Source: Alphaproteobacteria bacterium (GTDB taxonomy: Bacteria > Pseudomonadota > Alphaproteobacteria > Rhizobiales > Xanthobacteraceae). From it: DNA of 6,396 nucleotides. Positions within the stretch are counted from its first letter, which is position 1. Each line of letters starts with the position of its first letter. Below are positions 1 through 5,805 of the stretch, in pieces. The notes beneath the pieces are model-generated. The model had not been told where the DNA came from. It searched no databases and saw only the letters and a list, made by a program, of their open reading frames with translations. Location: NCBI GenBank assembly GCA_005884855.1, contig VAZS01000274.1:1-6396 (forward strand). The letters run 5' to 3'. The translations under genes and the position numbers were made by a program.

Positions 1-248
1 CATGCCCGGACGGTCGTTGTGCGCGCGTTGCCCTGTGAGGACAACGACACGACAAACTGAGTCATCGCGTCGCCATTCGGCATATCGAGCGTGAGAGCGA
101 CATCATATTGGCCGGTCGTCACATACGCACTCACGATCCGCCCGCCCAGTTTCTCGACAATCGCCCTGCTCGCTTCATAGCGTTTCGGCGCATCTTTCAT
201 CGCCCGCGCGCCTTGCTCAGTCCAGTTGAGATAGCACATGAACCGCAT
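1..248 (-). CDS. GYD domain-containing protein (3' end beyond window)
   Basis: Small GYD-domain protein; 82 codons are visible and family members are about 90-100 residues, so only the last few residues are missing. The start ATG (246-248) lies six bases after a strong AAGGAGG ribosome binding site (plus-strand positions 255-261). Seen in the sequence: an N-terminal strand followed by NWTEQGARAMKDAPKR (residues 8-23), then VEKLGGRIVSAYVTTGQYDV (31-50), DMPNGDAMTQF (55-65) and SSQGNARTTTVRA (70-82). These match the family pattern, in which the G-(Q/E)-YD turn gives the domain its name. GYD proteins are small ferredoxin-like cytoplasmic proteins with no established reaction. The codon after Val-Arg-Ala starts with TG, so it encodes Cys or Trp or is a stop; many homologues as I recall them have Phe here. 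The gene has its own promoter (308-335) and looks monocistronic. Family assignment is confident, function unknown. Confidence 0.85.
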   Translation of the reverse strand, partial: MRFMCYLNWTEQGARAMKDAPKRYEASRAIVEKLGGRIVSAYVTTGQYDVALTLDMPNGDAMTQFVVSLSSQGNARTTTVRA

Positions 249-267
249 CGGAACCCTCCTTGTTCAA

Positions 268-298
268 GCCTGCGCTGCCATCGCAGGCGCGATTTTTT
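268..298 (+). terminator. hairpin plus T-run, inside the GYD leader
   Basis: GCCTGCG (268-274) and CGCAGGC (282-288) form a perfect 7-bp stem with a 7-nt loop. On the plus strand it is followed, after GCGA, by six T (293-298), which is the layout of a Rho-independent terminator for rightward transcription. No plus-strand gene ends just upstream, because the GYD gene lies there on the other strand. In the GYD messenger the same hairpin would sit between the promoter and the ribosome binding site, so it could instead be a leader structure affecting translation or RNA stability. The stem is plain to see; its role is open. Confidence 0.4.
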
Positions 299-307
299 AG
301 CGCATCC

Positions 308-335
308 ATCATAGATCGGCTGAGCCAAATTTCAA
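308..335 (-). promoter_or_regulatory. sigma70-type promoter for the GYD gene
   Basis: On the minus strand TTGAAA (330-335) and TATGAT (308-313) are separated by 16 bases. Each hexamer matches the housekeeping consensus at five of six positions. It lies about 60 bases upstream of the GYD start codon and points at it, giving a leader of roughly 50 nucleotides. This is the best promoter in the window by eye. Confidence 0.6.
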
Positions 336-816
336 CGACCCGCCTGGGCGCGGCTTTCTCCAGCCGGCGCAAGCTTCAACGGAACCGAGGAAAGCCGAAA
401 ATGCCGCAGCGCCGGCTCAATCAGGTCCTCGCGATGCCAGCCCCTTGGGCCAGTTCTCAACCAACCGAAGCATGCAGTTTTCTGAAGGCGAAATCTGCAA
501 CTTCCGGTCGCGGAAATCTTGGCCTAAGTCGCCCGCGCAGTCTCGCTCGTATTGCGGGAGCCAGGGCGAGTGCGCTTTGTTTCGCTCCGGCCTCTCCCTC
601 TCCAGCGCGAGAGCGCATTACCTCGAGTCTAAGCCGCGCGAGCGCCACAGCTCGCCCGGCTCTCTTTCAACGACTTATATTTTTGCAGCGAACTTTAGGT
701 TCAGACGACTAGTTCCAGGCGCTGCTCCCAATTGCTGCTAGCGGCGCTACCCCGTCATGACGAAATCGGCATCCCGAACGCCGCATTGTATAACCTAACA
801 GCCGGACTTGCCGAGT
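336..816. other. gene-free stretch between the GYD gene and gene A
   Basis: No recognisable protein family, RNA gene or mobile-element end was found here on either strand. Open frames across it (for example 260-712 plus and 457-648 minus) have no convincing ribosome binding site and give low-complexity Arg/Ser/Ala-rich translations. A short imperfect stem (GGC at 768-770 with GCC at 780-782, partly through G-U pairs) lies about 35 bases beyond the gene A stop. It has no U-run and is too weak to call a terminator. Confidence 0.5.
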
Positions 817-1650
817 TCATTGGTTTTTTGGGTTCTTCAGCAAAGGCTCCGCTGCTTCGACGGCTCTGAGTTCACGAGCACGCTCGTACCAATAAGCCGC
901 GAGCACGGGGTCGGCGCGCACGCCCCTGATGCGGGCCTGCGCCAGAAAGGAAGTGTCGTAGCTTGCGCCCAGACGGATGGCGGCCTCTGCATTTCCAGCA
1001 GCGACGGCGCGCTCGTAAAATAAACGCCCAGCCGTTACATCGGCCCTGCTCACGAGCGCATCGCCGCGGGCAAGGAGCACGGCCACTTCTTCTGCGCTCA
1101 GGGCGGCATTGTTCGTTTCTGGGATCGTACCCGGCAGAGCCGACACTGCGGGAGATGGGATTGGCAGTTTTTCGGAAGGTTGTACGACCGGATTTGCCGT
1201 GAGCGTCGGCCCAACTGAGATTACATCTCCAATTGGCAGATTTGCGAAAACAGCTGTTGCTGCCGCGGCGGCTAGCACACCTAAGCCAATTACAGGAACG
1301 AGCCAAACGAGAGTTCGCGCGGTCAGCTGGGGCAGTCGAAAGGCTCGACTTTTTTCGATTAGCAGCCTGTCAGTGATGTCCGGGTTGTGCTCGGAATCCA
1401 CATACGGTTCGGGCGGCTGATCCATAGTAGTCGCGGGCACCGGCTCCGCTTCACCGATGGCGGTTAGCTCGTGGGCAAGCCCAGCATTGACGGCTGCGAG
1501 CTGTTTCGCTTGGTCCAAGACTTCCGACAACGGCCGCCCCGACGAGAATAGCTGAGACAGGAGTTCAATCGCCTGCTCCCGCTTTTCAGTGGGTGTCAGC
1601 GGCTCCAGTATTATCGGGGTTGTCTTTACCTGCGGAGGTTCGGCCATCAT
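817..1650 (-). CDS. gene A: single-pass membrane protein with C-terminal Sel1-like repeats
   Basis: A 277-residue protein. The start is the first of two adjacent ATG codons at 1645-1650, preceded by GGGGGAG at suitable spacing; the frame stays open for 49 more codons upstream but has no better start. Residues 23-52 form a helical module with the signature LFSSGRPLSEVLDQAK (residues 34-49), shared with gene B. Residues 65-100 are a Pro/acidic linker. A membrane helix spans about 114-136 and is preceded by basic residues (K100, R102, R105, R112), which predicts an inside N-terminus and an exported C-terminus. After a Pro-rich spacer (145-178), residues 190-272 hold two to three Sel1-like (TPR-related) helical units, with GDALVSRADVTAGRLFYERA (196-215) and AAYWYERARELRAVEAA (251-267). 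Such C-termini are common in Rhizobiales proteins of unknown function; Sel1 repeats usually mediate protein contacts. It is divergent from gene B and paralogous to gene C. The gene is confident, the exact role unknown. Confidence 0.85.
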   Translation of the reverse strand: MMAEPPQVKTTPIILEPLTPTEKREQAIELLSQLFSSGRPLSEVLDQAKQLAAVNAGLAHELTAIGEAEPVPATTMDQPPEPYVDSEHNPDITDRLLIEKSRAFRLPQLTARTLVWLVPVIGLGVLAAAAATAVFANLPIGDVISVGPTLTANPVVQPSEKLPIPSPAVSALPGTIPETNNAALSAEEVAVLLARGDALVSRADVTAGRLFYERAVAAGNAEAAIRLGASYDTSFLAQARIRGVRADPVLAAYWYERARELRAVEAAEPLLKNPKNQ

Positions 1651-1693
1651 GTCAATCTCCCCCTCTCGGCACGAAACCGAATGAACAATAACG

Positions 1694-1708
1694 ATTTTAA
1701 TATAAAAT
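1694..1708. repeat. AT-rich palindrome upstream of gene A
   Basis: ATTTTA and TAAAAT form a perfect 6-3-6 inverted repeat 44-58 bases before the gene A start codon. It overlaps the region where a -10 element for gene A would be expected, so it could be an operator or simply a TATA-like promoter core. The repeat is exact; the role is inferred. Confidence 0.4.
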
Positions 1709-1753
1709 TGACTGAGTTTCGTAAGAGGTTTGTTCGATTTGGTTGGCAGGCAA

Positions 1754-1795
1754 AAAAGCGGTACGTCGAAAAGCGGTACAGCTCGCGAGCTTTTC
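1754..1795. repeat. tandem direct repeat and 12-bp palindrome upstream of gene A
   Basis: The 11-mer AAAAGCGGTAC occurs twice, at 1754-1764 and 1769-1779, with a 15-bp period. Directly adjacent is the perfect 12-bp palindrome AGCTCGCGAGCT (1780-1791). GAAAAGC (1768-1774) and GCTTTTC (1789-1795) form a wider inverted repeat around it. The cluster is about 105-145 bases before the gene A start and in the middle of a divergent promoter region. This layout suggests binding sites for a dimeric regulator, but no known motif was recognised. Confidence 0.4.
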
Positions 1796-2102
1796 AACTT
1801 AAAGCTCCATTGCGTTTAGCCCGCCAATTTCCCTATGGCTGACACGCTTTCGCGGTGACTCTACGGAGCAGCGAGCCAAGACGGTCCGGCCTGTGAATAT
1901 CGCAAGTCGCGAAGTCATTGACACCCCGGCGTTGCCTTCTCGATTTCGGCTGCAAATGCCGAGGAAGCCCGCTGACTAGATCAGCTTGGTCACGACCGGG
2001 CCGTCTCTCGGCTCGAAGTCGTCCCAAGAATATTGCATTTTATGGAAAATTGGTACGTCCAGAGAATTTGTTAACTTAATGTTATCGGGTCAATTTCGTG
2101 CG

Positions 2103-2118
2103 CGGGGAGTGTGCCCCG
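2103..2118 (+). promoter_or_regulatory. GC hairpin just before the gene B ribosome binding site
   Basis: CGGGG (2103-2107) and CCCCG (2114-2118) form a perfect 5-bp all-GC stem with a 6-nt loop. The stem ends at the purine-rich GGAAAAGG (2118-2125) that should be the ribosome binding site. Folding could affect access to that site. The stem is short, so a regulatory role is only a possibility. Confidence 0.3.
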
Positions 2119-2132
2119 GAAAAGGCACTGAG

Positions 2133-3080
2133 ATGAATGCCGACCTATCGCGAGATAACACTGTTGCCGACTGCGTAGGGTTGAAGAAGCCGTCACTGCT
2201 TGAGGACCAAGAGCACATCATCTCGATTTGCAACGAGCTATTCTGCTCGGGACGGCCGCTCGCTGAAGTGCTTGAGGACGTCAAGAAGCGACTGTCGGAC
2301 GAACCTAAACGAAACACGGTCAAGCTCGGCGCGCCGGCCGCTATGATCGGCCTACCAGAGGATTGTCCACCGCCCGTGAGCGACGAGCTACCTGTTTCGC
2401 AGGAGCAGGTGCCGGAACCGCAACTCAACCCAGGTTCATCTATTCCAAGTCTTCGGCCCGGCTTTATGCAGCGCGGATTGGGCCGTCGCGGAACCGTTGT
2501 CGCGATTGGGTTGGTCGTGCTGAGCCTTGTGACAATTGGGGGCTACGTCCAGCTGGGCACCGCCGCCCGCCAACCAACTCCCAACCGGCAAAACGAACTC
2601 CAATTACTGCGACAGCTGCACGAGCAGGGGCAGTTCATCAGCAAATCGCTTCGGCCCGGCCTTGATAACGCAGAACTCAGGGACGTAAGGCAAATCAACG
2701 CTGCTGTTAAACTGCACGCGGGGGGAGCACAGGCAATTAAGCTGCTTTTTGCGCCGGGCGGGGGCCAAAGCTTTTATCACGTAGCGTCTTGGCCGAACGG
2801 CGGCGATGATCTCGAAACTCAGCGGCGACAGTTGACCCGGCTCGGCATTCTCGATCGTTTGGCGGCGAGCTGCCACAATGCAGCACCGTTTGAATTGCTC
2901 GGGTCGGAGCCGACCTCCGGCAATGAAGGCGTCGCGGTCAATCCGCTATGGACGCCGGCAGGGTGCTGGGTGGTTGTGAGTTTCCTTTCCATAGACTTGT
3001 CACGCGTGTCAAACACGCCCGCGTCTTGGACGGCACCGGGCGTTCAGATCGGCCGATCGGAGGCCTTGTCTCAGCCCTGA
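2133..3080 (+). CDS. gene B: membrane-anchored periplasmic sensor-domain protein without kinase
   Basis: A 315-residue protein. The ATG at 2133 was chosen because GGAAAAGG precedes it and because the conserved N-terminal module starts soon after; the frame is open 49 codons further upstream. Residues 27-54 carry LFCSGRPLAEVLEDVKKRL (36-54), the same signature as gene A. A Pro-rich linker (70-108) is followed by a basic patch (R113-R119) and one membrane helix at about 120-141, predicting an exported C-terminus. Residues 152-305 resemble, from memory, the extracytoplasmic sensor region of certain rhizobial histidine kinases: RQLHEQGQFISKSLRPGL (160-177), IKLLFAPGGGQSFYHVAS (202-219), RLGILDRLAASCHNAAP (236-252) and PAGCWVVVSF (275-284). 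Cys247 and Cys278 fall at positions I recall as conserved and could form a disulfide. No HAMP, DHp or ATPase domain follows: the protein stops right after the sensor-like region. Substrate and partner are unknown. The domain match is by eye and is the less certain part. Confidence 0.8.
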   Translation: MNADLSRDNTVADCVGLKKPSLLEDQEHIISICNELFCSGRPLAEVLEDVKKRLSDEPKRNTVKLGAPAAMIGLPEDCPPPVSDELPVSQEQVPEPQLNPGSSIPSLRPGFMQRGLGRRGTVVAIGLVVLSLVTIGGYVQLGTAARQPTPNRQNELQLLRQLHEQGQFISKSLRPGLDNAELRDVRQINAAVKLHAGGAQAIKLLFAPGGGQSFYHVASWPNGGDDLETQRRQLTRLGILDRLAASCHNAAPFELLGSEPTSGNEGVAVNPLWTPAGCWVVVSFLSIDLSRVSNTPASWTAPGVQIGRSEALSQP

Positions 3081-3171
3081 CCGCCCTGGAATGCCAACTT
3101 GCTAGACAGGCCGAACGCGGGAGGGAAACTTCAGCAGCTACGTCCCGGTCGCGATGCAAAAGACGCTCATC

Positions 3172-3189
3172 GCCTCTAGAGTGAGAGGC
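3172..3189. repeat. short inverted repeat downstream of gene B
   Basis: GCCTCT (3172-3177) and AGAGGC (3184-3189) form a perfect 6-bp stem with a 6-nt loop, about 90 bases past the gene B stop and next to the decayed isomerase gene. No T-run follows on either strand, so it is not a convincing intrinsic terminator. Confidence 0.25.
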
Positions 3190-3190
3190 C

Positions 3191-3500
3191 GGGATCTACC
3201 CATCCACCGGCGCGCTGCGCGGATAGCGTCGGCGACATTCTTCCGGCCCGAGGCCGCCGGCAAGAATGACCGGTGTGCGAACAAGCTCGATAATGCGCCG
3301 GCTAGTCATGCACGATCCCGAGCACACTGATCTGCCGGTCCGATGCGCGGTGGCTATCAAGCAGCAGGTAATCGGCAATCCCGTCGTAGCCGCGCGCGAT
3401 CGCGACGCTTTCATCGCCGTAACGGCACGCTCCACATGATCGCCATGCTCGGCAGTTTTCGCTTGAACCGGGCAATCTCTGCGCATCGATCGCGCTGCGC
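3191..3500 (-). pseudogene. decayed phosphoribosylanthranilate isomerase-like gene (C-terminal part)
   Basis: Read on the minus strand, consecutive pieces of one TIM-barrel protein appear in changing frames. At 3500-3420 the pieces are AEIARFKRKLPSMAIMWSVP. At 3418-3305 they include GDESVAIARGYDGIADYLLL, then DSHRASDRQISVLGIVHD, ending at an in-frame TAG (3302-3304). At 3303-3241 is SRRIIELVRTPVILAGGLGPE, and at 3239-3210 NVADAIRAAR, with GWVD in a further frame near 3193-3204. The order and the VILAGGLGPE-NVADAIRA phosphate-binding segment match the C-terminal half of TrpF-like isomerases, which convert N-(5-phosphoribosyl)anthranilate in tryptophan synthesis. Breaks seen: a frameshift near 3419, a stop with probable loss of a few bases near 3303, one extra base at 3240 and another shift near 3205-3209. 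The N-terminal half is missing. This is a remnant of a TrpF paralogue rather than of a working tryptophan gene. Confidence 0.75.
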
Positions 3501-3596
3501 CGCGCGCCCAGCTCGGCGCTCCTCTATCTGATGATCCTCGCGCAAGGGACGCTCGCCTACAGCCTGACCTCAGTCATGGGCGCGATCCCGGCCGAG
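3483..3596 (+). pseudogene. fragment of an MFS transporter
   Basis: A 38-codon piece reads ASIALRRAPSSALLYLMILA followed by QGTLAYSLTSVMGAIPAE. It resembles a late transmembrane segment and the following loop of major facilitator superfamily carriers, where -AQGxLxYxLTSVxGAIPAEIF- leads into the Tyr-Gly-x-IFGT motif. After the Glu codon the similarity stops abruptly (the frame continues as DAMCCGEPV), and nothing MFS-like lies upstream. Both ends are therefore lost. It overlaps the last bases of the isomerase remnant on the other strand, so the exact junction cannot be placed. The frame stays open to 3860 but the rest is not transporter-like. Confidence 0.6.
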
Positions 3597-3846
3597 ATGG
3601 ACGCGATGTGCTGCGGAGAACCCGTCCGCCACCCGACGCAAAAATCCCGGGTCGGATTAACGCCGGGCAACCCACACGCATTTCCGCGGATCAGAATTTG
3701 GCGCGGCAGACGAGTTCTCGCCGTCCAGCATAGACTAGCGCAGCAGATAATTGGCAAGATTTACAACGAAGCGTTCTCGTGTCAGCCGATGAGCGGGCAC
3801 ACCGCCGTTGCGTGTTTACCGGAGGCGTTTCCTACTGGCCGCCGGT
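3597..3846. other. unassigned stretch between MFS fragment and gene C
   Basis: About 250 bases without a recognisable gene, repeat or RNA. Translation in all three plus frames gave no familiar motif, and the minus strand beyond the gene C stop shows no hairpin followed by a T-run. It is probably more of the decayed sequence that starts at 3191. Confidence 0.4.
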
Positions 3847-5442
3847 TCAGCTGCGTTTAGCGTTGTATGGTGCCGGAGCTCGGCGTGCTCTATGACTGGT
3901 TCGCTGGCCGGGAGCCGCAACGCGCGGCGGCTGAGCTGCGGCTTCTCTTTGTATGAGCTCCGCTTCAGCGTTCCCAAGCGCACTGGCGCGACGATACCAA
4001 GAGATCGCCTGAGCCCGATTAGCCTGGATTGCGCGCAGTCTCCAGCGCACCAGAAAAACGCGATCGAAAGTCATTCCCATCCGCAACGCACCCCGCCCAT
4101 CTCCGGCCTCTGCAGCGCGCTGGTAGAATATGCGCGCCGAAGCAATATCAGACCTACCAAGGAGGTGATCGCCCTGCGCTACGAGCGCACCGGTGTCTAC
4201 TGGTGGAACCTGTGGCCCAACTGTTTGACGGCCTTGAGCGGCATCCGTTTCGCTTTGCTGTGAGCGGGAAGCAGCAGGGGCAGGAAACACTGCCGGATCG
4301 GCAACATGCGAATTCGGGGTCTCTGTCCGGGACGACATTTTTTCGGCCGCTTCAGTCGAAGTCGCGCCGGTGTTTGGCTCAATTCGCGTCCGTGGCCTGC
4401 CTACAACAGCAGATTCAGCGGCCGCTGCTTCCAGTTGTGGTGTGCTGCGATCGGTTGGCGGTCGAGCGGCGCCTTCTTCCGCCCGTTTCGCTGTTTCATT
4501 CCTTTCATCAATTGCGGTGGCTTGTTCCGGGCCTGTTTTTTGGGTCGGCTTAGCAGTATCGGGGTTGGACGAAACGTTCGTCCCGCGGACCTCGTGCAAC
4601 CACGTCAAGGCTCGGTGGGCGCTTGCGGAAGAGACTTCCTGAAGCTCGGCGCCATATAAATTCCAGAGGACAAAGAGCCCAGCTGCGGCTGCGGGAAGAA
4701 CCGAGGTGCCCGCCAGGACCATTCCCATTTTTCGCGACGAAGCTCGCGAGCCGTGCTGAGCTGACGTTGGCCGATCTTTCACCGCAACCGCCTCTGCCCG
4801 TGCGGTTTGTTTTGTTTCCCCAGCCGATAGCACTGTTTGCAGATTCAGCTTCGACGCGACACGTTCAGGCACACTCAAATCGGCGTATCCTGAACCGGCG
4901 CCGACTTCCCGTGGCAAGGTATCGCCAAAGAAAGCGCCTCGACGCTCTTTAAAGCTCTGGGTCGCATTCTCGCCGTCGGCAGCGGCTTTTTCATTCGTAA
5001 GAGGCTTTTCAGGTTCACCTGAAACCGCGGTAGCCTGCGGCTCTGGATTGAGTTCATGAGGTGCTACGGCGCGCCGCGCTCGGTCAGCATCGGTCGGTGC
5101 GATTTCGGGCCTGGGCGAAGTCTTCTCGACGGGAATATCGAACCGGTGCTGTGTGTCCTTTATTGGAGTATGGGACCAAGCGCTCGGCTTCTGGTGTTCT
5201 GCTGGGCTCGGCTCAATCGATCGGCGCGGCCTGAGCCAAGGGATCTCCTCTGTGCCCTTAGCAACGCTCATGCCGCCGCCCCGCTTCTCGAGGAGGAGCG
5301 AGACCTGGGTGACGATCTCCTGACGAGAGCGGCCAGTCTTCTGAAGCTCGCGAAAAGCGCGCCTAGCGCCCGTATCATCTTGGGCGTGTATCCGTTCGGC
5401 GAGCTCATCGTAAAGCTCTTTCGCGTTTTCGGAGGTCTGCAC
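3847..5442 (-). CDS. gene C: long single-pass membrane protein with disordered linkers and Sel1-like C-terminus
   Basis: A 531-residue protein starting at GTG (5440-5442), preceded by GGGGG about ten bases upstream; a stop lies seven codons before it, so no longer start exists. An ATG at codon 58 (5269-5271) is an alternative but would remove the N-terminal module. Residues 5-54 are helical and contain LQKTGRSRQEIVTQVSLLLE (33-52), a diverged form of the SGRPL-x-EVL module of genes A and B. Residues 60-235 are Pro/Glu/Lys/Ala-rich and look disordered. A membrane helix spans about 239-261 after a basic patch (R233, R237, K238), predicting an exported C-terminus. Residues 290-415 are a second low-complexity linker. 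Residues 419-500 form Sel1-like repeats: GDHLLGRSDIASARIFYQRA (424-443) and QAISWYRRASALGNAEAE (478-495), clearly homologous to gene A. The tail (505-531) is rich in Arg and Pro. Function unknown; a scaffolding role in the envelope is a guess from the repeats. Confidence 0.82.
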   Translation of the reverse strand: MQTSENAKELYDELAERIHAQDDTGARRAFRELQKTGRSRQEIVTQVSLLLEKRGGGMSVAKGTEEIPWLRPRRSIEPSPAEHQKPSAWSHTPIKDTQHRFDIPVEKTSPRPEIAPTDADRARRAVAPHELNPEPQATAVSGEPEKPLTNEKAAADGENATQSFKERRGAFFGDTLPREVGAGSGYADLSVPERVASKLNLQTVLSAGETKQTARAEAVAVKDRPTSAQHGSRASSRKMGMVLAGTSVLPAAAAGLFVLWNLYGAELQEVSSASAHRALTWLHEVRGTNVSSNPDTAKPTQKTGPEQATAIDERNETAKRAEEGAARPPTDRSTPQLEAAAAESAVVGRPRTRIEPNTGATSTEAAEKMSSRTETPNSHVADPAVFPAPAASRSQQSETDAAQGRQTVGPQVPPVDTGALVAQGDHLLGRSDIASARIFYQRAAEAGDGRGALRMGMTFDRVFLVRWRLRAIQANRAQAISWYRRASALGNAEAELIQREAAAQPPRVAAPGQRTSHRARRAPAPYNAKRS

Positions 5443-5730
5443 GGTACTAATGCCCCCACATCACGGGCCTTCAACACTCGCGAGCATACAGCGGTGGACA
5501 TCGAAGCGCACGCGCGCACCAGAATTCGCTGATGCGGTGTTGGGGTCACCGGCTTCCCGGCCAGAGCGGCCCAATCCGCTGGGGCGTCCTTGCGATACAG
5601 CGGGGTAAAGCCATCTGGGCTACCTAGCCTTGCCTGCAGTTCTTCCCGCATTGTGCCGAGCAAGGCTACATACGAGTAGGGCTTCTCCAAAACACATTTG
5701 GGTTCGGCTGCGCGTTGCTTGGCGGGCAGC
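5443..5730. other. unassigned stretch upstream of gene C
   Basis: No promoter with good hexamers could be picked for gene C. The minus strand is open from 6116 through this stretch, and the part at about 5735-5540 gives a fairly protein-like translation, including YVALLGTMREELQARLGSPD and PADWAALAGKPVTP. I cannot assign it to a family, and it has no credible start. It could be the end of a decayed gene or chance. Confidence 0.35.
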
Positions 5731-5805
5731 GGCCATCCGGTCAACCGGCTTGGCAAATTGTTGCCATGGAACTGGCGGCGCCAGTCTGCCAAACTGGCGG
5801 CATGA
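5680..5805 (+). pseudogene. C-terminal remnant of an IS66-family transposase
   Basis: The frame ending at TGA 5803-5805 reads GHPVNRLGKLLPWNWRRQSA then KLAA (from 5731). It matches the typical end of IS66 TnpC transposases (-HPxNRIDELLPWNW-), the IS66 C-terminal element. Upstream in the same frame the similarity fades, and a TAG at 5677-5679 closes it. None of the catalytic DDE region is present, and no terminal inverted repeats were found. The remnant shows an IS66-type insertion once lay here and was truncated from the left. Its stop overlaps the start of the next gene by ATGA. Confidence 0.65.

Larger units (their letters stand above)
1651..2132. promoter_or_regulatory. divergent control region between genes A and B
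   Basis: This 482-bp region separates two divergent start codons and should hold both promoters. It has two AT-rich islands: one at 1690-1710, about 45-60 bases before the gene A start, and one at 2028-2085 before gene B. No hexamer pair in either is good enough to name a promoter. It also holds an AT palindrome (1694-1708), a repeat cluster (1754-1795) and a hairpin before gene B (2103-2118). The middle (1800-2000) contains no recognisable gene. A 20-codon minus-strand ATG frame at about 1980-2039 lacks support. Confidence 0.45.

Noticed and set aside
260..741. Overlapping plus-strand open frames of 150 and 98 codons
   Set aside because: No ribosome binding site, Arg/Ser/Ala-rich translation and no family resemblance; the first starts inside the GYD leader. 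Likely chance open frames in GC-rich DNA.
1651..1797. Upstream extension of gene A by 49 codons
   Set aside because: The extension covers the AT-rich promoter-like region and the repeats, and the ATG at 1650 has a good GGGGGAG site.
1833..2039. Minus-strand frames between genes A and B, including a 20-codon ATG frame reading MQYSWDDFEPRDGPVVTKLI
   Set aside because: The short peptide looks neat but has no good ribosome binding site and no known family. The 64-codon frame is Arg-rich and unfamiliar.
1986..2132. Upstream extension of gene B by 49 codons
   Set aside because: The extension reads through the AT-rich region and the hairpin. The ATG at 2133 has a purine-rich site and matches the length of the N-terminal region in gene A.
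3531..3860. 109-codon plus-strand ORF taken as a real gene
   Set aside because: Only its first 22 codons are MFS-like; the rest is unrelated and runs into the end of gene C. It is better explained as a transporter fragment plus chance open frame.
4029..5532. Several plus-strand frames of 90-174 codons
   Set aside because: They lie antisense to gene C, which has a consistent membrane helix and Sel1-like repeats; the plus-strand translations have no recognisable motif.
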